Translations under genes and position numbers: made by a program
Origin: Methyloterricola oryzae
Lineage (GTDB): Bacteria; Pseudomonadota; Gammaproteobacteria; Methylococcales; Methylococcaceae
DNA length: 64,000 nt
Direction of reading: 5' to 3'
Assembly (NCBI RefSeq): GCF_000934725.1
Contig: NZ_JYNS01000009.1
Location: forward strand, 1 to 64,000
Notes under the pieces: generated by a model
The model's input: the letters and a program-made list of their open reading frames with translations, nothing else
What the model was told of the DNA's origin: nothing
Databases searched by the model: none
Shown: positions 39,426 through 50,058 of the stretch, one piece after another
How the letters are laid out: each line of letters begins with the position of its first letter
Numbering within the stretch: the stretch's first letter is position 1

Positions 39426-39506
39426 ATGACGCGTCGGACTCGGCGCAACCCGCGGTTGATCGCCGTCATGGCAGTGCTCGCTCGTGCTAATCCGTCGGCA
39501 AAGTGA
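39426..39506 (+). CDS. Possible 26-residue peptide
   Basis: MTRRTRRNPRLIAVMAVLAR followed by ANPSAK. A TATAAT (39414-39419) and a GGAG just before the ATG are present, but the GGAG is too close to the start and coding status is doubtful. It lies between the aldolase gene and tRNA-Leu. Confidence 0.2.
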   Translation: MTRRTRRNPRLIAVMAVLARANPSAK

Positions 39507-39523
39507 CGCAAAGCGAGTATAAT
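39495..39523 (+). promoter_or_regulatory. tRNA-Leu promoter
   Basis: TCGGCA (39495-39500), 17-base spacer and a perfect TATAAT (39518-39523), 17 bases before the tRNA. Confidence 0.6.
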
Positions 39524-39540
39524 CGAGCGGACTTCCGCAC

Positions 39541-39625
<85 letters not shown>

Positions 39626-39764
39626 GTATCAAGCGAACCAGACCCTTTCTAGATTTCACCGTCCCGTGGCTCCCTAACTTGGTTTCAAGACGCCCCCGCA
39701 GGAGTCGGGGAGCAGACTGCCGGTTCCACTGAGAGATTTTTCATTCCATTTTGAGGTTAGTACG

Positions 39765-41090
39765 ATGCAAGTGTCCGTCGAGACGACATCCGAGTTGAGC
39801 AGAAAAATGACCGTCCAGGTTCCGGAGGAAAAGATCCAGGAACAAGTGAACACCCGCCTGCGCGGGCTAGCCGGAAGGGTCAAAATCGACGGTTTTCGTC
39901 CCGGTAAGGCACCACAGAGTCTGATCAAGAAACGCTTCGGACCCAGTGTGCGGGACGAGGTCGTGGCCGATCTGATCCAGTCGAGTTTCTACGACGCCGT
40001 CCGGGAAGAAAAGCTCAATCTGGCTGCCAGTCCCATGATCACGCCCAAGGAATCGGCCGAGGGCAAGGGCCTGGTTTATGAGGCGGATTTCGAGGTGGTG
40101 CCGGAGTTTTCCCTGGCTTCCCTTGAAACACTGGAGGTGACGCGTTTCGCTTCAACGGTGGCTGAGTCGGACGTGGACGGGATGGTGTTGCGCCTGCGCG
40201 AGCAACGCAAGACCTGGCAAGAAGCCGGGCGGCCAGCGGCTGAGGGTGACCGCCTGACCATCCACTTCGAGGGGGTCTGCGAGGGCGAGAACTTCACCGA
40301 TGGCAAGGTGGAAAACTTTCAGGTGGTGATCGGCTCCAAGCAACTGATCCCCGGTTTCGAGGATGGCTTGGTGGGCGCTGCGGCCGGGGGCACCTTGAAG
40401 CTTGATCTGAGCTTTCCGGAAGATTACGGCAACAAGAAGCTGGCCGGCAAGACCGCCGAATTCACCGTGGAAATAGAAAAGGTGGAGGAGGGTGTGCTGC
40501 CGGAGGTCGAGTCAGAGGGGTTCCTGGAGTCGTTTGGTGTGGAGAACGGCGATGTGGCCTCCTTCCGTGATGACATCAAGGGCAACATGGAGCGCGAAAT
40601 GAATCGCGCGCTGGCATCGCGTACCAAGACGTCGGTCATGGACGCCCTCTACGCAGCCCATTCCGCGTTGCCTCTGCCCCGTGTGATGGTGGATCAAGAG
40701 GTTGAACACATGTTGAATCCCTACCGCCAGACCGCCAAGAAGCGCCAGCAGCATTTGGACGAGTCCCCCTTGAAAGAGCGCTTTGAGCCCATCGCGCGGC
40801 GCCGGGTCTCCCTGGGCTTGGTGCTTGGCAAGATCATCGAGGCCGAAAAGCTTTCTGTCGACGCCAAGCGCGTGCGCGCCGCAGTGGAGGATCTCGCGGT
40901 CAGTTACGAGAGCCCTGAGCAGGTGGTTTCCTGGTATTACTCGAATCCGGAGCAACTGCGTCAGGTTGAAAGCATGGTCCTGGAAGACCAGGTGGTGGAC
41001 GCGGTCCTGGCTAAGGCCAAGGTGAACGAGGAGCAGGTGGCGTTCGAGGAGTTGATGAAGTCGGCGCAACAAGATTCGGCCGCGGCATGA
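39765..41090 (+). CDS. tig: Trigger factor
   Basis: 441 residues, standard. Ribosome-binding N-domain with the GFRPGKAP signature ([17 protein letters not shown]), central FKBP-type isomerase domain ([28 protein letters not shown]) and helical C-domain. It folds nascent chains at the exit tunnel. First of the tig-clpP-clpX-lon-hupB series. Confidence 0.98.
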   Translation: MQVSVETTSELSRKMTVQVPEEKIQEQVNTRLRGLAGRVKIDGFRPGKAPQSLIKKRFGPSVRDEVVADLIQSSFYDAVREEKLNLAASPMITPKESAEGKGLVYEADFEVVPEFSLASLETLEVTRFASTVAESDVDGMVLRLREQRKTWQEAGRPAAEGDRLTIHFEGVCEGENFTDGKVENFQVVIGSKQLIPGFEDGLVGAAAGGTLKLDLSFPEDYGNKKLAGKTAEFTVEIEKVEEGVLPEVESEGFLESFGVENGDVASFRDDIKGNMEREMNRALASRTKTSVMDALYAAHSALPLPRVMVDQEVEHMLNPYRQTAKKRQQHLDESPLKERFEPIARRRVSLGLVLGKIIEAEKLSVDAKRVRAAVEDLAVSYESPEQVVSWYYSNPEQLRQVESMVLEDQVVDAVLAKAKVNEEQVAFEELMKSAQQDSAAA

Positions 41091-41125
41091 GACAGGACCC
41101 TAAAGGCATGAAAGAGACTACCGCT

Positions 41126-41740
41126 ATGATGGAAACGCAAGCGACCGGGCTGGTGCCTATCGTTATCGAACAGTCGTCCCGCGGCGAGCGGGCTTTCGAC
41201 ATCTACTCGCGGCTGTTGAAGGAGCGCGTGATTTTCCTGGTGGGGCCGGTGGAAGATTACATGGCCAACCTGGTGATTGCGCAGATGTTGTTTTTGGAGT
41301 CGGAGAATCCCGACAAAGACATACACTTGTACATCAATTCACCGGGCGGCGTGGTGACTGCGGGGCTGGCCATCTACGACACCATGCAGTTTATCAAGCC
41401 GGACGTCAGTACCCTCTGTGTGGGCCAGGCCGCGAGCATGGGTGCGCTCCTGCTGGCAGGCGGCGCCGCCGGCAAACGTTACTCCCTGCCGCATTCGCGG
41501 GTCATGATCCATCAGCCTTTGGGCGGCTTCCAAGGGCAGGCCAGCGACATCGATATTCATGCGCGGGAGATCCTTGCGGTGCGTGAACGCCTAAACAAGA
41601 TTCTGGCCAAGCATACCGGCCAGCCTCTGGAAAAGATTCAGGTGGACACCGATCGCGACAATTTCATGGGTGGCGAGGACGCGGTCCAATACGGTCTAAT
41701 CGACAAGGTCTTGTCCAGCCGCGTTGCGGTAGGTGCCTGA
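41126..41740 (+). CDS. clpP: ATP-dependent Clp protease proteolytic subunit
   Basis: 204 residues from ATG 41126. Catalytic Ser104 ([14 protein letters not shown]), His129 ([10 protein letters not shown]) and a C-terminal Asp (TDRDNFM). Other in-frame ATGs at 41087 (overlapping the tig stop) and 41108 are possible, since ClpP N-termini are processed. Forms the chamber used by ClpX next door. Confidence 0.97.
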   Translation: MMETQATGLVPIVIEQSSRGERAFDIYSRLLKERVIFLVGPVEDYMANLVIAQMLFLESENPDKDIHLYINSPGGVVTAGLAIYDTMQFIKPDVSTLCVGQAASMGALLLAGGAAGKRYSLPHSRVMIHQPLGGFQGQASDIDIHAREILAVRERLNKILAKHTGQPLEKIQVDTDRDNFMGGEDAVQYGLIDKVLSSRVAVGA

Positions 41741-41870
41741 TCCGCGGGCATTGGCCTGCGTATCGAGCGAAAGTTGAAAACTTGCGGATTTTGGTTTCCG
41801 TGGGTAGTCTTGAACTGCGAATTGGTCCTGGCGATTAGGTGGCGAGGGCGACAGAGATAAGGGGTTTGCG

Positions 41871-43148
<1,278 letters not shown>

Positions 43149-43314
43149 TGCGTTCCACTCTGGGCGCATGGATCCTGCCAGCCAGCTATCTCCGGCCGAG
43201 CGTAGCCCGGGCGAGGGACATGGCGCAATTTCAAGCCGGGCACTTCACAGAAGTGTGCCTTGACTGGCTGCAGCGGATCATCCGCGGGTGAGTCGCTGAA
43301 GGGTAAATCGCGAT

Positions 43315-43341
43315 GGCGGACTGGCCGGGTGCCAGTCCGCC
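43315..43341 (+). repeat. Perfect 10-bp hairpin between clpX and lon
   Basis: GGCGGACTGG (43315-43324) and CCAGTCCGCC (43332-43341) with a 7-base loop. No U-tract follows, so it may act as an mRNA-stabilising or non-canonical terminator structure. Confidence 0.5.
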
Positions 43342-43432
43342 TAGCTCGAGTTCACCGGGGTGCAGCCGCGCAGTCATGCGGCCTGCTCGGATCATTGCGT
43401 GTCGGGCATTCGCCCCGACAATTCCAGCTGGT

Positions 43433-43459
43433 CTTGTATTTTGACAGACCGTCACATAT
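43433..43459 (+). promoter_or_regulatory. Possible heat-shock (sigma-32) promoter of lon
   Basis: CTTGTAT (43433-43439) and TCACATAT (43452-43459) with a 12-base spacer resemble the sigma-32 consensus CTTGAAA / CCCCATNT at 5 of 7 positions each. A TTGACA at 43441-43446 has no well-spaced -10. Confidence 0.4.
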
Positions 43460-43498
43460 ATAAGATCCATCGTATATTCAATTCTCGGAAGGTTCCCC

Positions 43499-45922
43499 AT
43501 GGAAAACGCGACGTCTGACAGCGCGAACAGCGCCGAAAAACTGGTTCCAGTCCTGCCGCTGAGGGACGTTGTGGTTTATCCACACATGGTCATCCCGCTG
43601 TTCGTGGGGCGCGACAAATCCATTCAGGCGCTGGATAACGCCATGCGCGACAACAAGCAAATCCTGCTGGTGGCGCAAAAGGATGCGGAGGTGGACGATC
43701 CCGGCTTCGACGATCTGTATCGTGTCGGAACCTTGTCCAACATCCTGCAACTCTTGAAGTTGCCGGACGGTACCGTCAAGGTGTTGGTTGAGGGCGGTCA
43801 GCGCAGTCTGGTCGAGAGCTTCAAGGTATCCGACAAGCATTATGTGGCCTCGGTTTCCCCCTTGAGCGACGAGCTCGGTTTGCCCGAAGCGGAGATCGAG
43901 GTGCTCACGCGCACCGCGATCAACACTTTCGACCAGTATGTCAAGCTCAACAAGCGCATTCCGCCGGAAGTACTCAACTCCTTGTCGGGTATCGATGATC
44001 CAAGTCGGCTGGCGGATACCATTGCCGCCCACATGACCATCAAGATTGACGACAAGCAGGCGATCCTCGAGATGGGCGACATCGCCGCGAGGCTGGAACG
44101 CCTGATGACCCTCATGGAGGGCGAGGTCGACATGCTGGAGATGGAGAAGCGCATCCGTGGCCGCGTCAAGCAGCAGATGGAGAAGAACCAGCGCGAGTAT
44201 TACCTGAACGAGCAGATGAAGGCGATCCAGAAGGAGTTGGGGGAGATGGACGATGTCCCCAACGAGATCGACGAGCTGACCCGTAAGGTCGAGAAAGCCG
44301 GCATGCCGCCTGCTGCGCGGGCCAAGGCCGACGCCGAACTGAACAAGCTCAAGCTGATGTCTCCCATGTCCGCCGAAGCCACCGTGGTGCGTAACTACAT
44401 CGACTGGATGGTGGGCGTACCCTGGAAGAAGCGGACCAAGGTCAGTCACGATCTGAAGAAGGCCGAAGAGGTGTTGGAAGCGGATCACTTCGGGCTGGAC
44501 AAGGTGAAGGAGCGCATCCTCGAATACCTGGCGGTTCAGCAGCGCGTGAAGAAGATGAAGGGTCCGATACTGTGCCTGGTCGGCCCGCCCGGAGTGGGCA
44601 AGACCTCATTGGGCCAGTCCATTGCACGCGCAACCAACCGCAAGTACGTGCGTATGGCCTTGGGCGGTGTGCGCGACGAGGCGGAGATCCGCGGACACCG
44701 CCGCACCTATATTGGTTCACTGCCCGGGAAGATTCTGCAGAACCTGTCGAAGGTGAAAACCCGAAATCCCATGTTCATGCTGGACGAGATCGACAAGATG
44801 GCCATGGACTTCCGCGGCGATCCGGCCTCGGCCCTGCTTGAGGTGCTTGATCCGGAGCAAAACCACACGTTCAATGACCACTACCTTGAAGTCGATTTCG
44901 ACCTGTCGGAGGTCATGTTCGTGGCGACCGCCAACACCATGAACATTCCCGCGCCTCTGCTCGACCGCATGGAAGTCATCCGCATCGCCGGATACACCGA
45001 GGACGAAAAGGTCAGCATCGCCCTGCGTTATCTGATTCCCAAGCAGATCAAGAACAATGGTTTGAAGGACAAGGAAATCCAGATCAGCGAATCGGCGGTG
45101 CGCGACATCATCCGCTACTACACCCGCGAGGCAGGGGTGCGCAGTCTCGAGCGCGAAATCGCCAAGATTTGCCGAAAGGTGGTGAAGAACCTGTTGCTCA
45201 AGCCGAGCACGAAGAAAGTGATGGTGACCCACAAGAACCTGGATCAATACCTGGGTGTGCAGCGTTTCCGTTATGGACGCGCGGAGGAGAATGACCAGAT
45301 CGGCCAGGTTACCGGACTGGCCTGGACTGAGGTGGGAGGCGAGTTGCTGACCATCGAGGCTGTGATCATGCCCGGGTCGGGCAAGCAGACGTACACCGGA
45401 AAACTCGGTGAAGTCATGCAGGAGTCCATCCATACAGCCATGACCGTGGCACGCACCCGGTCCGAAGTGCTGGGCATCGATCCGGCGTTCTATCAGAAGC
45501 ACGACGTGCACATTCACGTGCCGGAAGGTGCAACACCGAAGGATGGCCCCAGCGCCGGCATCGGCATGTGTACCGCACTAGTCTCGGCGCTAACCAAGAT
45601 TCCGGTCCGTTCGGATGTTGCCATGACCGGCGAGATCACCTTGCGTGGCGAAGTGTTGCCCATAGGCGGACTCAAGGAGAAATTGCTGGCGGCGCACCGC
45701 GGCGGCATCGAGGTGGTTTTGATCCCGAAGGAAAACGAAAAGGATTTGGCGGAGATCCCGAAGAACATCAAGCAGGATCTGAAGGTCATTCCCGTGCGAT
45801 GGATCGATGAAGTACTGAAAGTAGCGTTGCAGCATATGCCCGAACCTCTGGAGGTCGGAGCTGGCGTGCCGGTAGAAGGCGATGCGCAAATGGCACCCGG
45901 CGGCACCGTGATGGCTCATTGA
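43499..45922 (+). CDS. lon: ATP-dependent protease Lon
   Basis: 807 residues. N-terminal substrate-recognition domain, AAA+ module with Walker [10 protein letters not shown] and Walker [11 protein letters not shown], and the serine-lysine protease domain with [10 protein letters not shown] (catalytic Ser685). Degrades misfolded and regulatory proteins. Its C-terminal tail after the protease domain is short and Gly/Pro-rich. Confidence 0.98.
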   Translation: MENATSDSANSAEKLVPVLPLRDVVVYPHMVIPLFVGRDKSIQALDNAMRDNKQILLVAQKDAEVDDPGFDDLYRVGTLSNILQLLKLPDGTVKVLVEGGQRSLVESFKVSDKHYVASVSPLSDELGLPEAEIEVLTRTAINTFDQYVKLNKRIPPEVLNSLSGIDDPSRLADTIAAHMTIKIDDKQAILEMGDIAARLERLMTLMEGEVDMLEMEKRIRGRVKQQMEKNQREYYLNEQMKAIQKELGEMDDVPNEIDELTRKVEKAGMPPAARAKADAELNKLKLMSPMSAEATVVRNYIDWMVGVPWKKRTKVSHDLKKAEEVLEADHFGLDKVKERILEYLAVQQRVKKMKGPILCLVGPPGVGKTSLGQSIARATNRKYVRMALGGVRDEAEIRGHRRTYIGSLPGKILQNLSKVKTRNPMFMLDEIDKMAMDFRGDPASALLEVLDPEQNHTFNDHYLEVDFDLSEVMFVATANTMNIPAPLLDRMEVIRIAGYTEDEKVSIALRYLIPKQIKNNGLKDKEIQISESAVRDIIRYYTREAGVRSLEREIAKICRKVVKNLLLKPSTKKVMVTHKNLDQYLGVQRFRYGRAEENDQIGQVTGLAWTEVGGELLTIEAVIMPGSGKQTYTGKLGEVMQESIHTAMTVARTRSEVLGIDPAFYQKHDVHIHVPEGATPKDGPSAGIGMCTALVSALTKIPVRSDVAMTGEITLRGEVLPIGGLKEKLLAAHRGGIEVVLIPKENEKDLAEIPKNIKQDLKVIPVRWIDEVLKVALQHMPEPLEVGAGVPVEGDAQMAPGGTVMAH

Positions 45923-46334
45923 TGGGTAATGGCAGTTTTTTTAGCTTTTTGCCGGGAATTCCGTCATTGGCCGGCAAAATTCCTAGGCAGCGCGCGGAAG
46001 GCCTGCTATGTTTGAGTTCGTGTTGTCCGAGACGCCAGAAGGCTTGGATTTCCAAGGGAGGGCGCGGGTTTGGCCCCTTCTTGCAGATGTCGGGATCGGC
46101 GTTTGCGCAAAAGCGGCCCAGGCGGGTCCATCAAGGCCTTTAAGAATCCTGGCGAGTTGTTCGCGTGGGGCTTAAATGCCCTGGAACCCAGGCGGAATGC
46201 GCCTTGACAGCGCTTTTGGACTATTGCTACATTGCCCGGCGAGTATTTCTTGCGTGGCCGGGAAGGCGTTATCTGTGCGAGAGGTTGAGTCAAGAACCAC
46301 TCCACTTCACATTATTGATCTTCAGGGGGAATGA
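45923..46334. other. lon-hupB intergenic region
   Basis: About 410 bases without a supported gene. TTTTGCCGG (45947-45955) pairs with CCGGCAAAA (45971-45979) as a 9-bp stem with a 15-base loop just after lon. The hupB promoter is at 46204-46233. Confidence 0.55.
46204..46233 (+). promoter_or_regulatory. hupB promoter
   Basis: Consensus TTGACA (46204-46209), 18-base spacer, TACATT (46228-46233), about 100 bases before the HU start. Confidence 0.6.
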
Positions 46335-46607
46335 ATGAACAAAGCGGAACTTATCGAGGCAATCGCAGATGCAGCCAACCTGACCAAGGCCGACGCAGGT
46401 CGCGCGCTGGACGGGATGGTGAATGCAGTCACGGATGCCCTGAAGAAAGGGGACACGGTGTCTCTGGTGGGTTTTGGTTCCTTCGCGGTCAAGGAGCGCG
46501 CCGAGCGTCAGGGACGCAATCCACAGACTGGAAATTCGATTACGATCAAAGCAGCAAAAATTCCTTCATTCAAGCCTGGCAAAGCACTAAAGGATGCTGT
46601 AAACTAG
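46335..46607 (+). CDS. hupB: DNA-binding protein HU-beta
   Basis: 90 residues, exact HU length, with [33 protein letters not shown], the beta-arm [12 protein letters not shown] and the [14 protein letters not shown] tail. Histone-like dimer that bends DNA. An AGGGGGA ribosome site precedes the ATG. Confidence 0.98.
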   Translation: MNKAELIEAIADAANLTKADAGRALDGMVNAVTDALKKGDTVSLVGFGSFAVKERAERQGRNPQTGNSITIKAAKIPSFKPGKALKDAVN

Positions 46608-46628
46608 GCGGCTCTTGAGTGACGGAAT

Positions 46629-46704
46629 GGGTGCTTAGCTCAGCTGGGAGAGCATCGCCCTTACAAGGCGAGGGTCGTAGGTTCGATCCCTACAGCACCC
46701 ACCA
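46629..46704 (+). tRNA. tRNA-Val (anticodon TAC)
   Basis: 76 nt, acceptor GGGTGCT/AGCACCC, anticodon loop CTTACAA, GTTCGAT T-loop, encoded CCA. Lies 21 bases after hupB, so it is probably cotranscribed. Confidence 0.97.
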
Positions 46705-46719
46705 AGAGAAAACAAATTT

Positions 46720-46796
46720 GGAGCGGTAGTTCAGTTGGTTAGAATACCGGCCTGTCACGCCGGGGGTCGCGGGTTCGAGCCCCGTCCGCTCCGCCA
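46720..46796 (+). tRNA. tRNA-Asp (anticodon GTC)
   Basis: 77 nt, acceptor GGAGCGG/CCGCTCC, anticodon loop CTGTCAC, GTTCGAG T-loop, encoded CCA. Fifteen bases after tRNA-Val. Confidence 0.97.
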
Positions 46797-46803
46797 ATTT
46801 CAC

Positions 46804-46833
46804 AAACCCCGGACAATTGTCGCGGGGTTTTTT
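46804..46833 (+). terminator. Rho-independent terminator after tRNA-Asp
   Basis: AAACCCCG (46804-46811) pairs with CGGGGTTT (46823-46830), followed by further Ts. A standard intrinsic terminator ending the hupB-tRNA unit. Confidence 0.85.
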
Positions 46834-46887
46834 ATGGGCGATGAAAAGCCGCGCCGCGACAGATTTTCTGCATGAGGTTCTGGATTT

Positions 46888-48765
46888 ATGCTGCAAGCGA
46901 TTCGTAACCGAGCACAAGGAATTTTCGCCTGGATCATCCTGGTTCTGATCTGTGTGCCATTCGCCTTGTGGGGAATACAAAATTATCTGGATTCCGGGAA
47001 GGAGCTTCCCGTCGCCGTGGTCGGCGATCGCGACATCTTTGAACGCGATGTGAACCGTGTCTACGAGCAGAGTCTGGCTAATCTGGTGGGCCTGGGTCAG
47101 TACGACGAAGCGGAGTTGAAGCGCGAGGCGCTGAACCGGGTGATCAAGGAGGAGGTCATCACCCAGAATGCCCAGGATAAAGGCCTGGCCGTCAGCGACG
47201 AGGATGTCCGGGCATTCATCCAGACCCTGCCGTACTTCCAGACCGACGGGAAGTTCGACAAGGAGAAATACCGCCTGATGCTCTCTTCCCAGGGTCTCAG
47301 CGCTGCCCAATTCGTCATGCAGATACGCAAGGCCCTGCTGATGGAGCAACTGCAGCGCAGCGTCAGTGACACGGGCTTTACCACGCAAAAAGACCTGTCC
47401 GAATTCTACCGGCTGCGGAATCAGGAGCGCAGCATCGAGTACCTGACCCTGCCCGTGGTCAAGTTCGAGGGTGAAATTCCCCAGCAGGAGATCGCGGCCT
47501 ACTACGAGCAGAACCCGGCGGAGTTTCAAACCCCGGAGAAGGTTTCCGTTCAGTACCTGCTACTCTCGCTTGAGCAGATCGCCAGTACCATGGAACCCGG
47601 CGAAGACGAAATCAAGGCCCTTTACGAAGAGCAAAAGAGCCAGTTAACCACGCCGGAACGCCGTAAAGTCAGCCACATCCTTATCACCACGGATTCCGAA
47701 CATCCGGAGGACGACCCCAAGGCGCTGGAGAAGGCGCAACAGATTCGTCAGCGCCTGGCTAAAGGTGAAGATTTTGCCAAGGTGGCCAAGGAGGCGTCTC
47801 AGGACAAGTTGTCTGCGGAGAAGGGTGGCGATCTGGGATTTATCAACAAGGATGCGATGGAGCCGAATTTTGCCGACGCGGCTTTTGCCCTGGGCAAGGG
47901 GGCCCTGTCGGAGCCGGTCAAGACGTCTTTCGGCTACCACCTGATCAAAGTGACGGAACTCGAGCCGGCCTCGACCAAGCGCTACGAAGAGGTGCGGGAT
48001 GAACTGGCCAAGAACCTCAAGCGCAGCGCCGCAGAAAACAAGTTCTACGAATTGGGGCAGACTCTGACGGAGCAGAGCTTCGAGCATCCGGACACTCTGG
48101 AGCCGGCTGCCAAGGCACTGAACCTGTCGATCCAGGAGACGGCGTTGTTCACCCGCGATTTGGGAACAGATGCTGCTGCCGAAAAGGAAGTTCGGGAGGC
48201 AGCCTTCAATTCCGACGTGCTGAGCGGCAAGAATAGCGAGCCAGTGGAAATCGGAGGCGAGAAGGTTTACGTGGTGCGCGTGAAGGAGCACCAGCCGGCC
48301 GCAGCCAAGCCGCTGGACTCGGTAAAGCAGGAAATCGTCGCAAAGCTGCGTGACAAGAAGGCGCGCGAAGCGGCAAAGGAGCGGACGGACAAGCTCTTGG
48401 CTGGCCTCAAGACCGACGGCACCTTGGCGGACCTGGCTAAGGGCGCCGGGGTGAGCTTGAACCAGCCGCAACCGTTCCAGAGAAATACCGACAAGCTGCC
48501 TTTGCCGCTGGTAGCTGCGGCCTTCAAGGCGCCGCGGCCGTTGCAGGCTGGCAATGCCAGGCCGGAGCGGCTGGTGCTGGAAAATGGCGATCAGGTGCTG
48601 TTCCGCGTGCTGGCGGTAAAGGATGGCACCACCCAGAGCGTCGATCCCAAGGAGCTGGAAATGGCGACCGAGTATCTGCAAAAGAACATGGGGCAGGAGG
48701 AGTATGCGGCCTTTGTGGAACAACTGCGGGTCGGCGCGGACGTGTACATCAAGCCACAACAGTGA
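46888..48765 (+). CDS. ppiD: Membrane-anchored periplasmic chaperone/PPIase PpiD
   Basis: 625 residues. N-terminal membrane anchor ([19 protein letters not shown]), SurA-N-like helical region (about 35-190), a parvulin rotamase domain (about 260-360; [36 protein letters not shown]) and a C-terminal helical part. Assists folding at the Sec translocon. Position after hupB is as in E. coli. Confidence 0.95.
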   Translation: MLQAIRNRAQGIFAWIILVLICVPFALWGIQNYLDSGKELPVAVVGDRDIFERDVNRVYEQSLANLVGLGQYDEAELKREALNRVIKEEVITQNAQDKGLAVSDEDVRAFIQTLPYFQTDGKFDKEKYRLMLSSQGLSAAQFVMQIRKALLMEQLQRSVSDTGFTTQKDLSEFYRLRNQERSIEYLTLPVVKFEGEIPQQEIAAYYEQNPAEFQTPEKVSVQYLLLSLEQIASTMEPGEDEIKALYEEQKSQLTTPERRKVSHILITTDSEHPEDDPKALEKAQQIRQRLAKGEDFAKVAKEASQDKLSAEKGGDLGFINKDAMEPNFADAAFALGKGALSEPVKTSFGYHLIKVTELEPASTKRYEEVRDELAKNLKRSAAENKFYELGQTLTEQSFEHPDTLEPAAKALNLSIQETALFTRDLGTDAAAEKEVREAAFNSDVLSGKNSEPVEIGGEKVYVVRVKEHQPAAAKPLDSVKQEIVAKLRDKKAREAAKERTDKLLAGLKTDGTLADLAKGAGVSLNQPQPFQRNTDKLPLPLVAAAFKAPRPLQAGNARPERLVLENGDQVLFRVLAVKDGTTQSVDPKELEMATEYLQKNMGQEEYAAFVEQLRVGADVYIKPQQ

Positions 48766-48785
48766 GGCCGCGCCAGTCGGATCCA

Positions 48786-49139
48786 ATGCAGAGCAGTGAA
48801 TTGTTGGCCGTCGTGCTGGAGGCGCTTGATGACGGCAAAGCCAAAGACGTCAAAGTCATTGACGTGCGCGCCAAGACCAGCGTTACCGACTACATGGTGA
48901 TCGCCAGCGGCACCTCGGAACGCCATGTGAAGTCCCTGGCGGACCAGGTCGTTGAAAAAGCCAAGGAGCATGATGTCCCGCCGCTGGGCGTGGAGGGACA
49001 GAACGTCGGCGAATGGGTTCTGGTGGATCTGGGTGACGCGATCGTGCACGTCATGAAGCCGCAGATCCGGGAGTTCTACCAGCTGGAGAAGTTCTGGCAG
49101 GGCGATTACCGGACGGAAGGCGTCGCCGCCGCGGGCTGA
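48786..49139 (+). CDS. rsfS: Ribosomal silencing factor RsfS
   Basis: 117 residues with [20 protein letters not shown] and [24 protein letters not shown]. RsfS binds ribosomal protein uL14 and blocks subunit joining in starvation. Its usual neighbours nadD and rlmH are absent here; it follows ppiD. ATG 48786 gives the normal N-terminus. Confidence 0.93.
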   Translation: MQSSELLAVVLEALDDGKAKDVKVIDVRAKTSVTDYMVIASGTSERHVKSLADQVVEKAKEHDVPPLGVEGQNVGEWVLVDLGDAIVHVMKPQIREFYQLEKFWQGDYRTEGVAAAG

Positions 49140-49157
49140 GCGGGCGCGCGCCGGCGC

Positions 49158-49673
49158 TCAGTCGATGGCGCGCACTTCCACTGGCACGACGCCATCAATT
49201 TTGAGTGCGCGCGCGGCCCCCTGAGATAGATCGATGATCCGGCCAGTTACAAAGGGGCCGCGGTCATTCACCAGCACGTCGATAGCGCGCCGGTTGCGCA
49301 AATTGGTGACACGCACCCGCGTCGGCAGAGGCAGCGTTCGGTGCGCTGCGGTCAGACGGCGCGGGTCGAAGTGCGCGCCGGTGGCCGTGCGGTTGCCGGA
49401 CTCCCAGCCATACCAGGAAGCCAGTCCGCGCTCCTTGTAGCCCTTGGCGCTGTCCATCGGCACATAGGTCCGTCCCTTGATCGCGTAGGGGCGGTTGTAG
49501 GCGGCGCGGTGCCGGTGGCTGGTGGCGTGGGCGGCCTGTTTATGGTCGCCGCTGTGTTCGCTTTGCTTAGGTGCGCTCGCACAACCAGCCAACAGGGTGA
49601 CGGCCAGGAAAGAGATGGCCCAGAATCGCCCCCTCTGTTTGCAAGGCTCACCTGGTGACGGTGGCATACCCAT
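49158..49673 (-). CDS. RlpA-like lipoprotein with an altered active site
   Basis: 171 residues. Signal with lipobox LLAGC (Cys31), a His-rich spacer, then a double-psi beta-barrel: GLASWYGWESGNRTATGAHFD, LTAAHRTLPLPTRVRVTNL, VNDRGPFVTGRIIDLS. RlpA proteins are septal lytic transglycosylases. The Asp of VNDRGPF (137) is present, but the usual Glu after TASG/TANG is Ala100, so activity is doubtful. There is no SPOR domain, unlike longer RlpA proteins. Confidence 0.88.
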   Translation of the reverse strand: MGMPPSPGEPCKQRGRFWAISFLAVTLLAGCASAPKQSEHSGDHKQAAHATSHRHRAAYNRPYAIKGRTYVPMDSAKGYKERGLASWYGWESGNRTATGAHFDPRRLTAAHRTLPLPTRVRVTNLRNRRAIDVLVNDRGPFVTGRIIDLSQGAARALKIDGVVPVEVRAID

Positions 49674-49685
49674 GCAAGTCCCGTC

Positions 49686-49997
49686 TCAGCCGAAGTGGCA
49701 GATATAATTCACCACATCCGTGGCTTCTATCTCGAAGCGGCTATCTGCCGGGACGCTGAAGGTCTGCTCGGGGCCGTACGACGTCCATTCACTCTCGCCG
49801 CTCAGCCGCACCCTGCAGTGGCCGCCGGTAATTTCCATGATTTCCGGGGCGGCCGTATTGAACACCAGGATGGACGGCATGAGCACCCCCAGCGTTTTGC
49901 GGGTCCCATCGGGAAAAAGTACGGTATGGCTGACGCACTTGCCGTCGAAATAAACGTTCGCCTGCTTCAGGACGGTGACATTGTCGAATTGAGACAT
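49686..49997 (-). CDS. ppnP: Pyrimidine/purine nucleoside phosphorylase
   Basis: 103 residues, DUF1255/cupin-like, with [36 protein letters not shown] and [21 protein letters not shown]. The family cleaves several nucleosides with phosphate. Single gene between the rlpA-like gene and hypF. Confidence 0.9.
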   Translation of the reverse strand: MSQFDNVTVLKQANVYFDGKCVSHTVLFPDGTRKTLGVLMPSILVFNTAAPEIMEITGGHCRVRLSGESEWTSYGPEQTFSVPADSRFEIEATDVVNYICHFG

Positions 49998-50058
49998 GGG
50001 GGAGTCCGAGTCTTGAAAAAGCCGGCATTATAACCTTCGGTGTCCCATCCGTGTTCAA

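Larger units (their letters stand above)
43149..43498. other. clpX-lon intergenic region
   Basis: About 350 bases without a gene. It holds a strong hairpin (43315-43341) after clpX and the lon promoter near its right end. Confidence 0.6.
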
